DNA of 64,000 nt from Hyphobacterium sp. CCMP332 (GCF_014323565.1 NZ_CP058669.1:434001-498000); one strand, 5' to 3'. Counted from the first letter of the stretch, positions 1 to 11,123 are shown. A program made the numbers and translations. Notes: generated by a model from the sequence alone, not told the origin.

Positions 1-1
1 A

Positions 2-298
2 AAACCGGGACGCGGTGGATATGACGAGGATCGGTTGATCTCGTCTTTCTCGGCCGTCTTCCCCTATGACGATCCGCAATATGTTGTGCTGGTGATCCTC
101 GACGAGCCGCAAGGCAACGCCTCCACATACGGGTATGCAACGGGCGGGTGGACGGCAGCCCCCGCTGCAGGCGAAATCATCTCGCGCATCGCATCGATTC
201 TGGGCGTTGAACAGGAAGACGATTCCCTGACCCGCTCCGCCATGGTGCGCGCCGCTTTGATGCCTGACCCTGAACCCGTGGTGAGATCCGACCCGTGA
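2..298 (+). CDS. ftsI: Septal penicillin-binding protein 3 (FtsI), 3' end only
   Basis: The frame is open from the window edge, so only the last 98 codons are present. FtsI is the monofunctional transpeptidase that crosslinks septal peptidoglycan. The fragment has the typical class B PBP C-terminus: a PYDDPQYVVLVILDEP stretch followed by a GGWTAAPAAGEIISRI helix, as after the KTG motif. The catalytic SxxK, SxN and KTG motifs lie upstream of the window. Its TGA stop overlaps the GTG start of murE (GTGA), which fits the usual ftsI-murE order. The identification rests on this short tail plus position. Confidence 0.85.
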   Translation, partial: KPGRGGYDEDRLISSFSAVFPYDDPQYVVLVILDEPQGNASTYGYATGGWTAAPAAGEIISRIASILGVEQEDDSLTRSAMVRAALMPDPEPVVRSDP

Positions 299-1743
299 AA
301 CTTTCCGAGCTGATATCCCCGGACAGGCTTTCCGGACCGGATGCCGATATCACCGGACTGACGCTCGACAGCCGGGCGGTCCAGCCCGGTTTTCTGTTTG
401 CGGCTCTGCCTGGGCTCCATGTCAACGGTCGCGATTTCATTCCGCAAGCCATCAAGGCCGGCGCGTCGGCGATCCTGACAGAGCCGGGGGTCGACACCGG
501 CGGCGTGCCGGCGGTTTTTGACGAAGATCCGGCCGCTCGATTTGCCAGGATCGCCGCGCGCTTCTATCCGCGGCAGCCGGAAATCATCGCAGCGGTCACG
601 GGGACGAATGGCAAAAGCTCGACCGTCGATTTTCTGCGCCAGATCTGGCGCGATGCGGGCATTGATGGGGCCAGCCTCGGCACGCTGGGTGTGGCGCGCG
701 GGCAGGGCTGGGTCGAGACCGGCTACACGACACCCGATGCCGCCGCCGTCCATAAGGCGCTGGATGCGCTGGCCGTCGATAATTGTACCCATCTGGCGAT
801 GGAGGCCTCCAGCCACGGCCTGAAGCAGAAGCGCATGGATGGCGTACGGGTGACGCTGACGGGATTCACCAATCTCACGCAGGATCACCTCGACTATCAT
901 CCGGATTTTGCCGACTATTTTTCCAGCAAACTGAAACTTTTCCTCGAACTGGCACCCGATGGCTCGCCGACCATTATCAATGTTGATTCTGAATGGGGCG
1001 AGCAGGTTGCAGAGAAATGCAGCGCGCGCGGACTGGATGTAATTCAGGTTGGCTGGCGCGGCCGTGATTGGCGCATCCGAGAGATTACGCCGCGCGCTGC
1101 GAGCCAGCTTGTGACGCTGGAAGTCGATGGAAAGACAAAGCGGATTGAACTGCCGCTCGTCGGCGAATTCCAGGTCGCCAATGCGGTCGGTGCCGCAGCG
1201 ATGGCGGTGCATTCCGGCGTGACGCAAGACGCCGCGCTGGCGTCAGTCGGCAAGCTGAAAGGCGTGCCCGGACGGCTGGAGCTCGCCGCGCGGACATCAA
1301 ACGGATGTCCTGTGCTCGTTGATTTCGCCCACACCCCCGACGGGCTCGACAAGCTGATCCGCGCCGTTCGTCCGCATACACGCGGGCGTGTCGTGATTGT
1401 ATTCGGCTGCGGTGGTGATCGCGATCCGACCAAGCGCAAGCCAATGGGTGAAATTGCGGTGAAACTCGCCGACCACGCTATTGTCACAGATGACAATCCC
1501 CGTTCCGAAGATGCCGCCACCATTCGTGCCAAAATCATGGAGGGCGCCATCGGGGCCGAGGAGATCGGCGACCGCGCCCGGGCCATCCGCACAGCGCTTC
1601 ACCAGTTGAAGCCGGGCGATACGTTGCTCCTGGCTGGAAAGGGCCATGAAACCGGCCAGAAAATTGGCGATGTCACCTATCCCTTCGATGATCGCGAAGA
1701 AGCCCGGAAGGCGGTCGCCGGCATGGAGGGCGATCATGGCTGA
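295..1743 (+). CDS. murE: UDP-N-acetylmuramoyl-L-alanyl-D-glutamate--2,6-diaminopimelate ligase (MurE)
   Basis: Cytoplasmic Mur ligase that adds the third stem-peptide residue during peptidoglycan precursor synthesis. It has 482 aa, normal for MurE. The ATP-binding motif TGTNGKSS lies at about residues 102-109. A DNPR motif at about residue 399 is the signature of enzymes that select meso-diaminopimelate rather than lysine. The GTG start at 295 overlaps the ftsI stop by four bases, suggesting translational coupling. The 3' end overlaps murF by 8 bases. Confidence 0.97.
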   Translation: MKLSELISPDRLSGPDADITGLTLDSRAVQPGFLFAALPGLHVNGRDFIPQAIKAGASAILTEPGVDTGGVPAVFDEDPAARFARIAARFYPRQPEIIAAVTGTNGKSSTVDFLRQIWRDAGIDGASLGTLGVARGQGWVETGYTTPDAAAVHKALDALAVDNCTHLAMEASSHGLKQKRMDGVRVTLTGFTNLTQDHLDYHPDFADYFSSKLKLFLELAPDGSPTIINVDSEWGEQVAEKCSARGLDVIQVGWRGRDWRIREITPRAASQLVTLEVDGKTKRIELPLVGEFQVANAVGAAAMAVHSGVTQDAALASVGKLKGVPGRLELAARTSNGCPVLVDFAHTPDGLDKLIRAVRPHTRGRVVIVFGCGGDRDPTKRKPMGEIAVKLADHAIVTDDNPRSEDAATIRAKIMEGAIGAEEIGDRARAIRTALHQLKPGDTLLLAGKGHETGQKIGDVTYPFDDREEARKAVAGMEGDHG

Positions 1744-3142
1744 CACGCTCTGGACAGCCCGGGAAGCCGCAGTCGCGACATCCGGCCAGCTCACGGGCGG
1801 CGAAAACTGGTCCGCCAGCGGGATTTCGATCGATACAAGGTCGATCAAACCCGGCGATCTGTTTGTCGCCTTGCAGGACCAGCGCGACGGTCATGATTTC
1901 GTGCCGGATGCCATGGCGCGCGGCGCGGCGGCGGCACTCGTCGCCCGGTCGGATTGTGGCCCTGGTGCCAAATTGGTCGTGGAGGACACGCTTGATGGAT
2001 TGCGCAGTCTGGCACGCGCGGCCAGAGAGCGTTCGGCCGCCATCCGCGTCGCGGTGACAGGAAGCGTTGGAAAAACCAGCGTCAAGGAAGCCCTCGCTGC
2101 CGTTTTCAGAAGCGTGGGCACAGCGCATGCGTCTCAGAAATCCTATAATAATCATTGGGGTGTGCCCCTGACGCTGGCGATGACTCCTCAGACTTCCGAG
2201 CGCGCCGTCTACGAGATGGGCATGAACCATGCCGGCGAAATCCGCGAACTCTCGACACTCGTGCGTCCGCATGTTGCGCTCATCACCAAGATCGCCCCGG
2301 CGCATCTCGAAAACCTCGGTTCGATGGAGGCCATTGCCGATGCAAAGGCCGAGATATTCGAAGGCTTGAACCCGGACGGTGTGGCGGTCTTCCCCGCCGA
2401 TGACGAGTTTTCGCCGCGCCTCGCTGAACATGCCGCCCGGAGCGCCGCAGCATTCATGCTCGAATTCGGGCGTGAAAAGTCTGCCGCTATCCGTATCCTA
2501 GATTTCGAAACCGGACCAACGGGCGGCAAAGGGCGGATCAGCGTGCTCGGCAAAGAGGTCAGCTTTTCAGTCGCGGCACCCGGGGATCACTGGGCATGGA
2601 ATGCGGCAGCGATTTTTGCCACAGCCATTGCATCCGGCGTGGATGCGGAAGCGACGGCCGATGCGCTGGCCGGGCTGACGGCCGGGGCCGGACGCGGTGC
2701 GATGCGTCAGATCCCGATCCGGGGCGGGCACTTCACGCTGATTGATGACAGCTATAATGCCAATCCGGCCTCGATGCGCTCGGGGCTTTCCATTCTGGGA
2801 GCCACAGAGCCGGCAAGCGGACGCAGGATCGCCATCCTGGGTGAAATGCTCGAGCTGGGCCCGGATTCACCCGCGCTTCATGCTTCGCTGGCAGACCCGA
2901 TTCATAAAGCACATGCCAATGCGGTTTTTCTGGCGGGCAAGGGAAATGTTCCGCTGCGGGATGCGTTGCAGATCGGACGGCTGGCAGCTTACGCCGAAAC
3001 GGCAGACGAGCTTTGCAAGCTTGTTGCGGGTTATATCGGACCGGGGGATGTGGTGTTCGTGAAGGGATCAAACGCATCGGGGGTTCACAAAATCGCCCGA
3101 ATGCTCGCCGAAGACGATCTTGGCGCTCGGGGACAGGGATAG
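1736..3142 (+). CDS. murF: UDP-N-acetylmuramoyl-tripeptide--D-alanyl-D-alanine ligase (MurF)
   Basis: Adds D-Ala-D-Ala (made by Ddl, encoded downstream) to the UDP-MurNAc tripeptide. It has 468 aa from the ATG at 1736, which begins MADTLWTAREAA. A longer in-frame reading starting at 1646 would run far into murE and is not needed. The P-loop TGSVGKTS lies at about residues 106-113. The central Mur ligase motif ending in DDSYNANPASM is present. It overlaps murE by 8 bases and is followed 9 bases later by mraY. Confidence 0.96.
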   Translation: MADTLWTAREAAVATSGQLTGGENWSASGISIDTRSIKPGDLFVALQDQRDGHDFVPDAMARGAAAALVARSDCGPGAKLVVEDTLDGLRSLARAARERSAAIRVAVTGSVGKTSVKEALAAVFRSVGTAHASQKSYNNHWGVPLTLAMTPQTSERAVYEMGMNHAGEIRELSTLVRPHVALITKIAPAHLENLGSMEAIADAKAEIFEGLNPDGVAVFPADDEFSPRLAEHAARSAAAFMLEFGREKSAAIRILDFETGPTGGKGRISVLGKEVSFSVAAPGDHWAWNAAAIFATAIASGVDAEATADALAGLTAGAGRGAMRQIPIRGGHFTLIDDSYNANPASMRSGLSILGATEPASGRRIAILGEMLELGPDSPALHASLADPIHKAHANAVFLAGKGNVPLRDALQIGRLAAYAETADELCKLVAGYIGPGDVVFVKGSNASGVHKIARMLAEDDLGARGQG

Positions 3143-3151
3143 AAATTCACC

Positions 3152-4258
3152 ATGCTGGAATGGTTGCTACTGCCGTACGCTGAAGATTTCGCCATCTTCA
3201 ACCTTCTGAACTACATTACTTTCCGCACCGGCGGCGCGCTGATGACGGCGCTGGTGATAGCCATTTTTGGCGGGGCTCCCTTTATTCGCTGGTTGAAAAA
3301 GAAGCAGCGCGAAGGCCAGCCGATCCGCGATGACGGTCCGGAACGGCATGTCATTGAGAAAGCGGGCACGCCGACCATGGGCGGTTTTCTGATCCTTGTC
3401 GGGATCATCGTGGGAACCTTGCTCTGGGGCGATTTGACCAACCAGTATCTGTGGGTCGTGCTGTTCGTCACCATCGGGTTTGGTGCCATCGGCTTTATTG
3501 ATGACTACCGCAAGGTGACACAGCGATCGACAGCGGGCCTGTCCGGCTGGATCAAGCTGGTGCTTCAGTTTGCGATTGGCGGTGTGGCCGTCTGGTGGAT
3601 GACCAGCCTGCTCGGCGAGGCACCGGATGTCCCGGACGGATTTGCAACCTCGGTAGCGCTGCCCTTCTTCAAGGATGTGCTGATCCCGCTCGGACCATTT
3701 TTCCTGCTATTCGGCATGTTCGTCATTGCGGGCTCGTCCAATGCGGTCAATCTGACGGATGGTCTGGATGGCCTCGCTATCGTACCCGTGATGATCGCCG
3801 CGGCGAGTTTCGGCTTCATCGCCTACATCGTTGGCAACGCCATTTTTGCAGATTACCTGCAGCTCAATTTCACGCCCGGGACCGGTGAACTGGCCGTCTT
3901 CTGCGGCGCGCTGCTGGGCGCGTCTCTGGGCTTTCTCTGGTATAATGCGCCCCCGGCAATGGTGTTCATGGGCGATACCGGTTCGCTATCACTGGGCGGT
4001 GCGCTGGGAACGATCGCCATCGCGGTGAAGCACGAAATCGTGCTCGCCATAATCGGCGGTCTGTTTGTGCTCGAAATGGTGTCGGTGATGGTGCAGGTCA
4101 CCAGTTTCAAACTCTTTGGCAAGCGCGTCTTCAAGATGGCGCCAATCCACCACCATTTCGAAAAAATGGGCTGGCAGGAGCCGACCATCGTTGTCCGTTT
4201 CTGGATTATCGCGGTCATTCTGGCCCTGATCGGCCTGTCTACCCTGAAATTGCGCTAG
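3152..4258 (+). CDS. mraY: Phospho-N-acetylmuramoyl-pentapeptide transferase (MraY)
   Basis: Inner-membrane enzyme that transfers phospho-MurNAc-pentapeptide to undecaprenyl phosphate, giving lipid I. The 368 aa match the family length and are almost all hydrophobic segments (about ten). Visible signatures are GTPTMGG near residue 70, the aspartate-rich [31 protein letters not shown] and the MAPIHHHFE loop. It sits in the usual place between murF and murD with short spacers of 9 and 6 bases. Confidence 0.97.
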   Translation: MLEWLLLPYAEDFAIFNLLNYITFRTGGALMTALVIAIFGGAPFIRWLKKKQREGQPIRDDGPERHVIEKAGTPTMGGFLILVGIIVGTLLWGDLTNQYLWVVLFVTIGFGAIGFIDDYRKVTQRSTAGLSGWIKLVLQFAIGGVAVWWMTSLLGEAPDVPDGFATSVALPFFKDVLIPLGPFFLLFGMFVIAGSSNAVNLTDGLDGLAIVPVMIAAASFGFIAYIVGNAIFADYLQLNFTPGTGELAVFCGALLGASLGFLWYNAPPAMVFMGDTGSLSLGGALGTIAIAVKHEIVLAIIGGLFVLEMVSVMVQVTSFKLFGKRVFKMAPIHHHFEKMGWQEPTIVVRFWIIAVILALIGLSTLKLR

Positions 4259-4264
4259 GCTCAT

Positions 4265-5665
4265 ATGATCCCGGTTCCCGGATATGAAGACCAGCTTGTC
4301 ACCGTCTTGGGGCTGGGTCGAACCGGGATAACCGCGGCCCGCGCCCTGACAGCAGGCGGCGCCAGGGTTCTGGCGTGGGACGATAATGCGGAGACGCGCA
4401 CACGCGCCAAGGCCGCCGGGCTGGAACTGACCGATCTGGATCGCGCCGACTGGATGGACGTGAAAGCGCTGGTTTTGTCGCCCGGCGTTCCGCTCACCCA
4501 TCCTGAGCCGCATCGCTTCGTGAAAAAAGCCGCAGAACATGATGTGCCCGTCATTGGCGATATGGAATTATTCGCTCGGGCCATGCAGACCCTGCCTGTG
4601 GATCGCCGTCCGAAAATCATCGGTATTACCGGAACCAATGGCAAGTCGACGACGACCGCATTGATCGGCCATATCCTGAAGAAGGCGGGCCGTGATGTCC
4701 GCGTCGGCGGCAATATTGGCGATGCCGTTCTCGGACTTGAACCACCGCGCGCCCACACCGTCTATGTGCTGGAATTATCGTCCTACCAGCTCGACCTGGT
4801 GCAATCGCTTCACTGCGATGTCGCCATCTGGCTGAATCTGACCGAAGACCATATCGAGCGCCACGGCGATATGGCGGGCTACAAAGCCGCCAAGTTCCGG
4901 ATATTCGCGAACCAGTCCGCAGACGATCTCGCAGTCATCGGTATCGACGACGATCATTCCGCCGGGGTTATGAGCCGCTTGAAATCCGGCGGCGCTCAGC
5001 AGATCACGGCCATTTCGTCCGGTCATTCTCTGGGCCGGGGCGTATATGCCATCGGCGGCAAACTCTTCGATGCAACGGGCAATACCTGCCATGAAGTCCT
5101 CGATCTGGCGTCGGCTCCCGCGCTTCCCGGACGTCATAATGCGCAGAATATCGCAGCCGCCTATGCAGCTCTGCTCCATATCGGACTGAGCGCCGATCAG
5201 ATGGCCCCGGCGATCCGGAGCTTCCCCGGTCTGGCGCATCGTCTCGAATTTGTCGGCGCGCTGAAACACATTCGTTTCTTCAACGATTCCAAGGCCACCA
5301 ATGCAGATGCGGCGGCCAAGGCTCTGGCCAGTTTTGACAATATCTACTGGATTGCCGGAGGCCGCAAAAAGGAAGGCGGTATCGGCTCTCTGGCTGAATA
5401 CTTCCCCCGTATCACCAAGGCCTATCTGATTGGAGAAGCAGCCGGCGAATTTGCGGCAACGCTGGCCTCGGCTGTGCCGTGTGAAATGGCCGGGACGCTG
5501 GAAAACGCCATCGACCTCGCCGCGCGAGATGCCGGTTCCAGCGGACGGGCAGCGCCGGTCATTCTTCTTTCACCTGCTTGCGCGAGTTTTGATCAATTCA
5601 GGGATTTTGAGCATCGCGGAGACGTTTTCCGGATGCTGGTGCAATCCCGGATCGGAAAACCGTAA
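4265..5665 (+). CDS. murD: UDP-N-acetylmuramoyl-L-alanine--D-glutamate ligase (MurD)
   Basis: Cytoplasmic ligase adding D-glutamate to UDP-MurNAc-L-Ala. It has 466 aa, with an N-terminal UMAG-binding Rossmann-like segment (VTVLGLGRTG), ATP loop GITGTNGKSTTTALIGH at about residues 119-135, a GGNIGDAVL motif, and a C-terminal domain with NDSKATNADAAAKAL and an SPACASFDQFRDFEHRG ending typical of MurD. The start is ATG at 4265, six bases after mraY. Confidence 0.96.
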   Translation: MIPVPGYEDQLVTVLGLGRTGITAARALTAGGARVLAWDDNAETRTRAKAAGLELTDLDRADWMDVKALVLSPGVPLTHPEPHRFVKKAAEHDVPVIGDMELFARAMQTLPVDRRPKIIGITGTNGKSTTTALIGHILKKAGRDVRVGGNIGDAVLGLEPPRAHTVYVLELSSYQLDLVQSLHCDVAIWLNLTEDHIERHGDMAGYKAAKFRIFANQSADDLAVIGIDDDHSAGVMSRLKSGGAQQITAISSGHSLGRGVYAIGGKLFDATGNTCHEVLDLASAPALPGRHNAQNIAAAYAALLHIGLSADQMAPAIRSFPGLAHRLEFVGALKHIRFFNDSKATNADAAAKALASFDNIYWIAGGRKKEGGIGSLAEYFPRITKAYLIGEAAGEFAATLASAVPCEMAGTLENAIDLAARDAGSSGRAAPVILLSPACASFDQFRDFEHRGDVFRMLVQSRIGKP

Positions 5666-5674
5666 GGGGCAGAC

Positions 5675-6793
5675 ATGGTTGCGATCGAGGCACGGCATTT
5701 CGGGGATTGGTGGAAGTCGATTGACCGGACGCTTCTATTCGTGGTGCTCGCCCTGATCAGTGTGGGGCTGATCCTGTCGCTGGCGGCCAGTCCCGCGGCG
5801 GCCGTCCGCGAAAATTTCTCCGACCCGTTTCACTTTCTCTATCGTCACAGCTTTTTTGCGGCGCTCAGCCTGATCGTGCTGTTGGCGGTTTCGTCGCTGT
5901 CCCGACGTAATATTCGCCGCCTGTGCGCGCTGACGCTGGTCGGATCACTCGCCCTGATCGTGGCGACCGTTCTGATGGGACACGAAGTGGGCGGCGCATC
6001 CCGCTGGTTAAGGGTCGCCGGCTTCTCGCTACAGCCGTCAGAATTCCTCAAGCCGTCCCTGATCGTGATGTCGGCCTGGCTGTTTGCCGAAACCCGAAAT
6101 GGCGCGCCTATTCCGGGCCGGGTGATTGCTTTCGGTCTCTATCTGTCCAGCGTGATCCTGTTGATGATGCAGCCCGACTTCGGTCAGTCCATCCTCATCA
6201 CGCTTTGTTTTGGCGGCGTTTTCTTTGTGTCGGGCCTCAACTGGCGCTGGATGGCCGGACTGGCCACGACGGCGACGGCCGGCGTGATTTCAGCCTGGAT
6301 GTTCCTGCCCTATGTCGCGACCCGCGTGGAGAGTTTCCTCAATCCGGATTCCGGGGACCGCTATCAGACCGAAACCGCCATCGCCGCAATTTCGCGCGGG
6401 GGCCTGATGGGCGTCGGACCGGGCGAGGGGATCATCAAGCGTTCGCTGCCGGATTCGCATTCCGATTTCATCTTTGCGGTGGCCGCCGAGGAATTCGGCC
6501 TGATGGCCTCGCTGGCCATTATCGGGCTGTTTTCCATTCTGGTTGCACGCGCCTGGATGAATGCGCTCAAGCTGACCGATCATTTTGCCCAACTGGCCGT
6601 CACCGGACTGGCGCTTCAGTTCGGCTTGCAAGCGGTCATCAATATCGGGGTCAATCTGGATATTATTCCGCCCAAGGGCATGACCCTGCCCTTTATCTCC
6701 TATGGCGGCTCCTCCATGCTGGCGCTGGCAATGGGCGCCGGACTGATGCTGGCATTGACCCGGCGCCGTCCCGGCGCGTATCTGCGCGCATGA
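5675..6793 (+). CDS. ftsW: Septal peptidoglycan glycosyltransferase FtsW (SEDS family)
   Basis: Polytopic inner-membrane SEDS protein that polymerises glycan strands at the septum with FtsI. It has 372 aa with about ten hydrophobic segments. Family motifs visible are GGASRWLRVAGFSLQPSEFLK, then GGSSMLALAMGAGLML near the C-terminus. A GGGGC ribosome-binding stretch precedes the ATG at 5675. The stop overlaps the murG start as ATGA. A second SEDS gene, rodA, is at 54700; the septal role is inferred from the operon. Confidence 0.95.
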   Translation: MVAIEARHFGDWWKSIDRTLLFVVLALISVGLILSLAASPAAAVRENFSDPFHFLYRHSFFAALSLIVLLAVSSLSRRNIRRLCALTLVGSLALIVATVLMGHEVGGASRWLRVAGFSLQPSEFLKPSLIVMSAWLFAETRNGAPIPGRVIAFGLYLSSVILLMMQPDFGQSILITLCFGGVFFVSGLNWRWMAGLATTATAGVISAWMFLPYVATRVESFLNPDSGDRYQTETAIAAISRGGLMGVGPGEGIIKRSLPDSHSDFIFAVAAEEFGLMASLAIIGLFSILVARAWMNALKLTDHFAQLAVTGLALQFGLQAVINIGVNLDIIPPKGMTLPFISYGGSSMLALAMGAGLMLALTRRRPGAYLRA

Positions 6794-7881
6794 CAACACC
6801 AAAACGGGCATTGATCGCGGCAGGCGGCACGGGCGGGCATATGTTTCCGGCGCGCGCCGCCGCGCAGGAACTGGTTGCGCGCGGCTGGGAAGTGCGGCTG
6901 GTCACCGATGCGCGCGGAATGAAACACACGGACGGATTTCCCGCCGTCTCGGTGGATCAGATTCGCGCGGCCAGCCCGGTCACGAAAAACCCGGTCAAGC
7001 TGGTCAGGGCATGGATTGAATTGCTGGCCGGACTGATGTCCTGCCGCAATATCATCAAGACCTGGAAGCCGGACGTGGTCGCCGGGTTTGGCGGCTATCC
7101 GGCCTTTCCGGCGCTGATGGCGGCGCGGCAGAAAAACCTGCCCTTTGCCATTCACGAACAGAATGCCGTCCTCGGCCGCGTCAATCGCGTCTTTGCCAAG
7201 GGCGCGGGCTTTATCGCCTCCGGCTTCGAGCGTCTGGACCGAGCGCCCGAAACGGCCAAGCGGCTGATCACCGGCAATCCGGTGCGAACCGAATTCATTG
7301 CGGCACGGGAAAAGCCGTTTCCCGGCGAAACCGGACCGATCCGGATTTTCGTGCTCGGCGGCAGTTTGGGTGCCCGGATTTTATCCGAGACGGTGCCGGA
7401 GGCGATCGCAGAACTCCCGGAAAGGCTCAAATCCCGCCTTGAAGTCGCCCAACAAACCCGCGAGGAATCGCTCGCAATGGCTCAGGACATCTACCAACAC
7501 GCCGGCATCAAGGCGGACTGCGCGCCCTTCTTCGGCGATGTTGCGGTTCGTCTGGCCGCCGCGCATCTGGTGATCGCGCGGGCCGGTGCCTCCAGCGTGT
7601 CCGAGATCGCCTGTGTGGGCCGTCCCGCCATTTTCGTACCGCTCGCCATAGCCGCCGACGACCACCAGACGGCGAATGCCGAAGGTCTCGTCGAGGCAGG
7701 TGCCGCCGATTCCATCCCCGAAACCGAATTCAACACCGAAGCCCTGACCGCCCTGCTCGACGTCCGGCTTTCCAACCATGCGGAGCTGACCGACCGGGCC
7801 GCGAAATCGGCGTCTCTGGGGCGACCGTCTGCCGCGGCGCTGTTTGCAGACGCGCTGATCTCGCTTGAACAAGGACACTGA
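6790..7881 (+). CDS. murG: Lipid II synthase MurG (UDP-GlcNAc transferase)
   Basis: Peripheral membrane glycosyltransferase (GT28) that adds GlcNAc to lipid I to make lipid II. It has 363 aa from the ATG at 6790, which overlaps the ftsW stop by four bases; the same frame is open far upstream inside ftsW, but that part is a shadow. The glycine-rich loop [12 protein letters not shown] lies at residues 8-19, [13 protein letters not shown] is in the N-domain, and the C-terminal domain has [13 protein letters not shown] and [12 protein letters not shown] motifs that bind UDP-GlcNAc. Confidence 0.96.
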   Translation: MTTPKRALIAAGGTGGHMFPARAAAQELVARGWEVRLVTDARGMKHTDGFPAVSVDQIRAASPVTKNPVKLVRAWIELLAGLMSCRNIIKTWKPDVVAGFGGYPAFPALMAARQKNLPFAIHEQNAVLGRVNRVFAKGAGFIASGFERLDRAPETAKRLITGNPVRTEFIAAREKPFPGETGPIRIFVLGGSLGARILSETVPEAIAELPERLKSRLEVAQQTREESLAMAQDIYQHAGIKADCAPFFGDVAVRLAAAHLVIARAGASSVSEIACVGRPAIFVPLAIAADDHQTANAEGLVEAGAADSIPETEFNTEALTALLDVRLSNHAELTDRAAKSASLGRPSAAALFADALISLEQGH

Positions 7882-7885
7882 CCGC

Positions 7886-9289
7886 ATGCCTCACAGAAGC
7901 CTGCCCGTTCGCGTTGGCCCTATCCATTTTGTCGGCATTGGCGGCATCGGCATGAGTGGCATTGCCGAGGTTATGCTCAATCTCGGTTATTCGGTGCAGG
8001 GCTCGGACATCAGGGAAAACCCGAATGTCGCCCGTCTGCGCGACAAGGGTGCGGACATCCGGATCGGACATGCCGCAGAGAATGTGAAAGGCGCCGGCGC
8101 GCTTGTCGTGTCGACCGCCATCAAGCCGGACAATCCGGAATTGGTGGCGGCCCGCGAAAAGAAGATTCCGGTTGTGCGGCGCGCGGAAATGCTCGCCGAG
8201 CTGATGCGCCTGAAATATTCTGTGGCTGTGGCGGGGACCCACGGCAAGACAACAACCACATCGCTGGTCGCGGCGCTTATGGATGCGGCTGAACTGGACC
8301 CGACTGTGATTAATGGCGGCATTATTTCCGCCTATGGCTCGAACGCCAAAATGGGTGCTGGCGACTGGATGGCGGTCGAGGCGGATGAGAGCGATGGTTC
8401 TTTCCTGAAACTGCGCGCGACTATCGGTATTGTCACCAATATCGACCCCGAACACATGGAGCATTATGGCAGCGTCGAGAAACTCCACGATGCCTTCTAC
8501 CGCTTTGTCGAGGGTCTGCCATTCTATGGCTTTGCAGTACTTTGCACCGACCATCCGGACGTGCAGAGCCTCGCCTCGAAAGTCACCGACCGCCGCTTGA
8601 TCACTTACGGGTTCAATCCGCAGGCCGATGTGCGCGCGGAAAATCTGGAGATGACGCCGGCGGGTTCGACCTTCGATGTTGTCTTCCGTGACAACGGCCA
8701 TTCCGAGCGCTGGGACGGCGTTTTCCTGCCGATGATGGGCGAGCACAACGTGCTCAACACCCTCTCCGCGATTGCGGTCGCGCGCGAACTCGGTGCGACG
8801 GAAGCCACCGCAAAATCCGCCCTGAAGGCCTTTGGCGGTGTGAAGCGCCGCTTCACCAAAACCGGTGAGTGGAAAGGCGCGGATATCATCGATGATTACG
8901 GCCATCACCCGGTCGAGATTGCCGCCGTTCTGAAAGCTGCACGTCAGGCCAGCAAGGGCAAGGTGATCGCGATTGCCCAGCCGCACCGATATACGCGCCT
9001 GCACGATCTGTTTGATGATTTCTGCACCTGTTTCAACGATGCCGATTCGGTCCTGATCGCGCCGGTCTATGAGGCCGGTGAAACCCCGATTGACGGGGCC
9101 AGCGCCGAACATCTGGTGGAGGGGTTGAAGGCGCATGGCCATCGCGATGCCCATACCATCACGCGTGAAACCGTTGCGGCTGCGGTCGCAGAACGTGCTG
9201 AAGCGGGCGATGTCATTATCTGCCTCGGGGCCGGCGACATTACGGCCTGGGCTTATGCCCTGCCGGATGAATTGAAGGCGCTGGGGTGA
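7886..9289 (+). CDS. murC: UDP-N-acetylmuramate--L-alanine ligase (MurC)
   Basis: First amino-acid ligase of the Mur pathway. The ATG at 7886 ([20 protein letters not shown]) gives 467 aa and lies four bases after murG; an upstream in-frame TTG at 7865 inside murG is less likely. Visible motifs are [15 protein letters not shown] at the N-terminus, ATP loop [17 protein letters not shown] at about residues 114-130, [10 protein letters not shown], and [10 protein letters not shown] in the C-terminal half. Its last four bases overlap the murB GTG start. Confidence 0.96.
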   Translation: MPHRSLPVRVGPIHFVGIGGIGMSGIAEVMLNLGYSVQGSDIRENPNVARLRDKGADIRIGHAAENVKGAGALVVSTAIKPDNPELVAAREKKIPVVRRAEMLAELMRLKYSVAVAGTHGKTTTTSLVAALMDAAELDPTVINGGIISAYGSNAKMGAGDWMAVEADESDGSFLKLRATIGIVTNIDPEHMEHYGSVEKLHDAFYRFVEGLPFYGFAVLCTDHPDVQSLASKVTDRRLITYGFNPQADVRAENLEMTPAGSTFDVVFRDNGHSERWDGVFLPMMGEHNVLNTLSAIAVARELGATEATAKSALKAFGGVKRRFTKTGEWKGADIIDDYGHHPVEIAAVLKAARQASKGKVIAIAQPHRYTRLHDLFDDFCTCFNDADSVLIAPVYEAGETPIDGASAEHLVEGLKAHGHRDAHTITRETVAAAVAERAEAGDVIICLGAGDITAWAYALPDELKALG

Positions 9290-10212
9290 GCGATCTCGTC
9301 AGAAAACTCCCGGCCGTTCGCGGCAAGTATCTGGAGAATGCACCGCTGGCCGACATGACATGGCTGCGCGTTGGCGGCCCGGCGGAAGTGCTGTTCCTGC
9401 CCGCCGACGAGGCCGACCTCGCGCGCTTCCTCGCAGAAACACCGGACGAGATTCCGGTACATATTCTGGGCGCGGGCTCCAATACGTTGGTCCGCGATGG
9501 CGGCGTGCCCGGCGTGGTCGTCCGCCTGACCGCGCCTTTTGGAAAAGTCGAGGCAATCAGCGGGACGCGCCTGAAAGCAGGGGCGGCCGCGCTGGACAAG
9601 AAGGTTGCCCAGGTCGCGGCAAAATCCGGCATTGCCGGCATGGAATTTTTCACCGGTGTTCCCGGCGCGATTGGCGGCGCGATCCGGATGAATGCCGGTT
9701 GTTACGGCACTGAAACGCGCGACGTGCTGATCGAGGCCGTGGCTCTGGACCGGGCCGGGCGGCGCTTTATCGTGCCGGTTCAGGACCTCGGATATGATTA
9801 TCGCCATTCCGAGGCGCCGGAGGACTGGATATTTGTCGAGGCGCTTTTCGAAGGCGTCCCGGAAGATCCGGCCACCATCACCGCGCGGATGGACGACATC
9901 ACGGCGCGCCGCGAGCAGACCCAGCCGATCCGCGAAAAAACCTCCGGCTCGACCTTCAAGAATCCGGACCCGCCCGGCACGCTGAACCAGCGCAAGGCCT
10001 GGCAGCTGATTGATCAGACCGGCTGGCGCGGCAGGAAAATCGGCGGGGCCTGTTTTTCAACCCAGCATGCCAATTTCCTGATCAATGACGGCACGGCCAG
10101 CGCAGCCGATCTGGAAGCTGTAGGCGAGGGCGCACGCACCGACATAAAAGCCGCGACCGGCATTGATTTGCACTGGGAAGTGCGCCGCATTGGCGTGGAG
10201 ACAGCCAAATGA
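9286..10212 (+). CDS. murB: UDP-N-acetylenolpyruvoylglucosamine reductase (MurB)
   Basis: FAD- and NADPH-dependent reductase that forms UDP-MurNAc. It has 308 aa, the size of type II MurB. The FAD-binding segment has [13 protein letters not shown] and [15 protein letters not shown], followed by [31 protein letters not shown] motif holds the catalytic serine region, and [14 protein letters not shown] is near the C-terminus. The start is GTG, overlapping murC by four bases. The 3' end overlaps ddl as ATGA. Confidence 0.96.
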   Translation: MSDLVRKLPAVRGKYLENAPLADMTWLRVGGPAEVLFLPADEADLARFLAETPDEIPVHILGAGSNTLVRDGGVPGVVVRLTAPFGKVEAISGTRLKAGAAALDKKVAQVAAKSGIAGMEFFTGVPGAIGGAIRMNAGCYGTETRDVLIEAVALDRAGRRFIVPVQDLGYDYRHSEAPEDWIFVEALFEGVPEDPATITARMDDITARREQTQPIREKTSGSTFKNPDPPGTLNQRKAWQLIDQTGWRGRKIGGACFSTQHANFLINDGTASAADLEAVGEGARTDIKAATGIDLHWEVRRIGVETAK

Positions 10213-11123
10213 CCAAACGCATCGCAGTACTTCTGGGCGGAATGTCCGCCGAACGCCCGGTTTCGCTGGTCTCCGGCAAAGCTTGCGCCGATGCGTTGCG
10301 CCGCAAGGGTTGGGATGTGGTCGAGATCGATCCGACGCGTGAACTGGCCAAACAACTGGCCGATGCCGCGCCGGATGTGGTTTTCAATGCTTTGCATGGT
10401 GAGTGGGGCGAGGACGGCAAGGTCCAGGGCATTCTCGAGCATTACGGCAAGCCTTACACGCATTCCGGCGTGCTCGCCTCGGCTCTGGCCATGGACAAGC
10501 AGAGGGCCAAGGCCGTGCTGGAAGTGTTTGGTGCGAAATGCCCGGAGGGCAAGCTGGTCGATCGCTATGAAGCGGCCAAAGACCATGCCATGGCCCCGCC
10601 CTATGTCGCCAAGCCGAATGCGCAAGGCTCGTCTGTGGGTGTGTTTATCGTGCTCGAAGGCACCAATCGTCCGCCGGCAGAGCTGGCGGACCCAAAATGG
10701 GAGCTCGGTAGCGAAATCCTGATCGAGAAATTCATTCCGGGACGCGAACTGACCGTTGCCGTGCTGGGCGACAAGGCGCTTGCCGTCACAGAAATTATTC
10801 CGAAGACTCGTTTCTATGATTATGAGGCGAAATATGCAGCCGGCGGCTCCGTCCACGAGATTCCGGCAAGGATTCCAAAGGCTATCGAGGACGAGGCCAA
10901 ACGCCTCGCTTTGATCGCGCACCAGGCCATGGGCTGCCGCGGCCTGACGCGCTCTGATTTTCGCTACGATGAATCAGCGTCAGAGCCGCTATGGTTACTC
11001 GAAATTAACACCCAACCGGGCATGACTCCGACTTCCCTCGCCCCTGAACAGGCGGCGTGGAGCGGGATCGAATTTGACGATCTCGTTCAGTGGATGGCGG
11101 AGGATGCGACATGTCCAAGGTGA
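10209..11123 (+). CDS. ddl: D-alanine--D-alanine ligase
   Basis: ATP-grasp enzyme making the D-Ala-D-Ala used by MurF. It has 304 aa, the compact DdlB type found in division clusters. [17 protein letters not shown] is at the N-terminus, [18 protein letters not shown] binds substrate, [14 protein letters not shown] is the ATP lid, and [19 protein letters not shown] near the C-terminus carries the metal-binding Glu and Asn. It overlaps murB by four bases and ftsQ by 13. Confidence 0.96.
   Translation: MTKRIAVLLGGMSAERPVSLVSGKACADALRRKGWDVVEIDPTRELAKQLADAAPDVVFNALHGEWGEDGKVQGILEHYGKPYTHSGVLASALAMDKQRAKAVLEVFGAKCPEGKLVDRYEAAKDHAMAPPYVAKPNAQGSSVGVFIVLEGTNRPPAELADPKWELGSEILIEKFIPGRELTVAVLGDKALAVTEIIPKTRFYDYEAKYAAGGSVHEIPARIPKAIEDEAKRLALIAHQAMGCRGLTRSDFRYDESASEPLWLLEINTQPGMTPTSLAPEQAAWSGIEFDDLVQWMAEDATCPR

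Noticed and set aside
7730-9154. Long open frame (474 aa) antisense to murC and part of murG
   Set aside because: GC-rich coding DNA leaves long open frames on the opposite strand; the sense strand encodes an intact MurC, and the antisense product has no recognisable motif.
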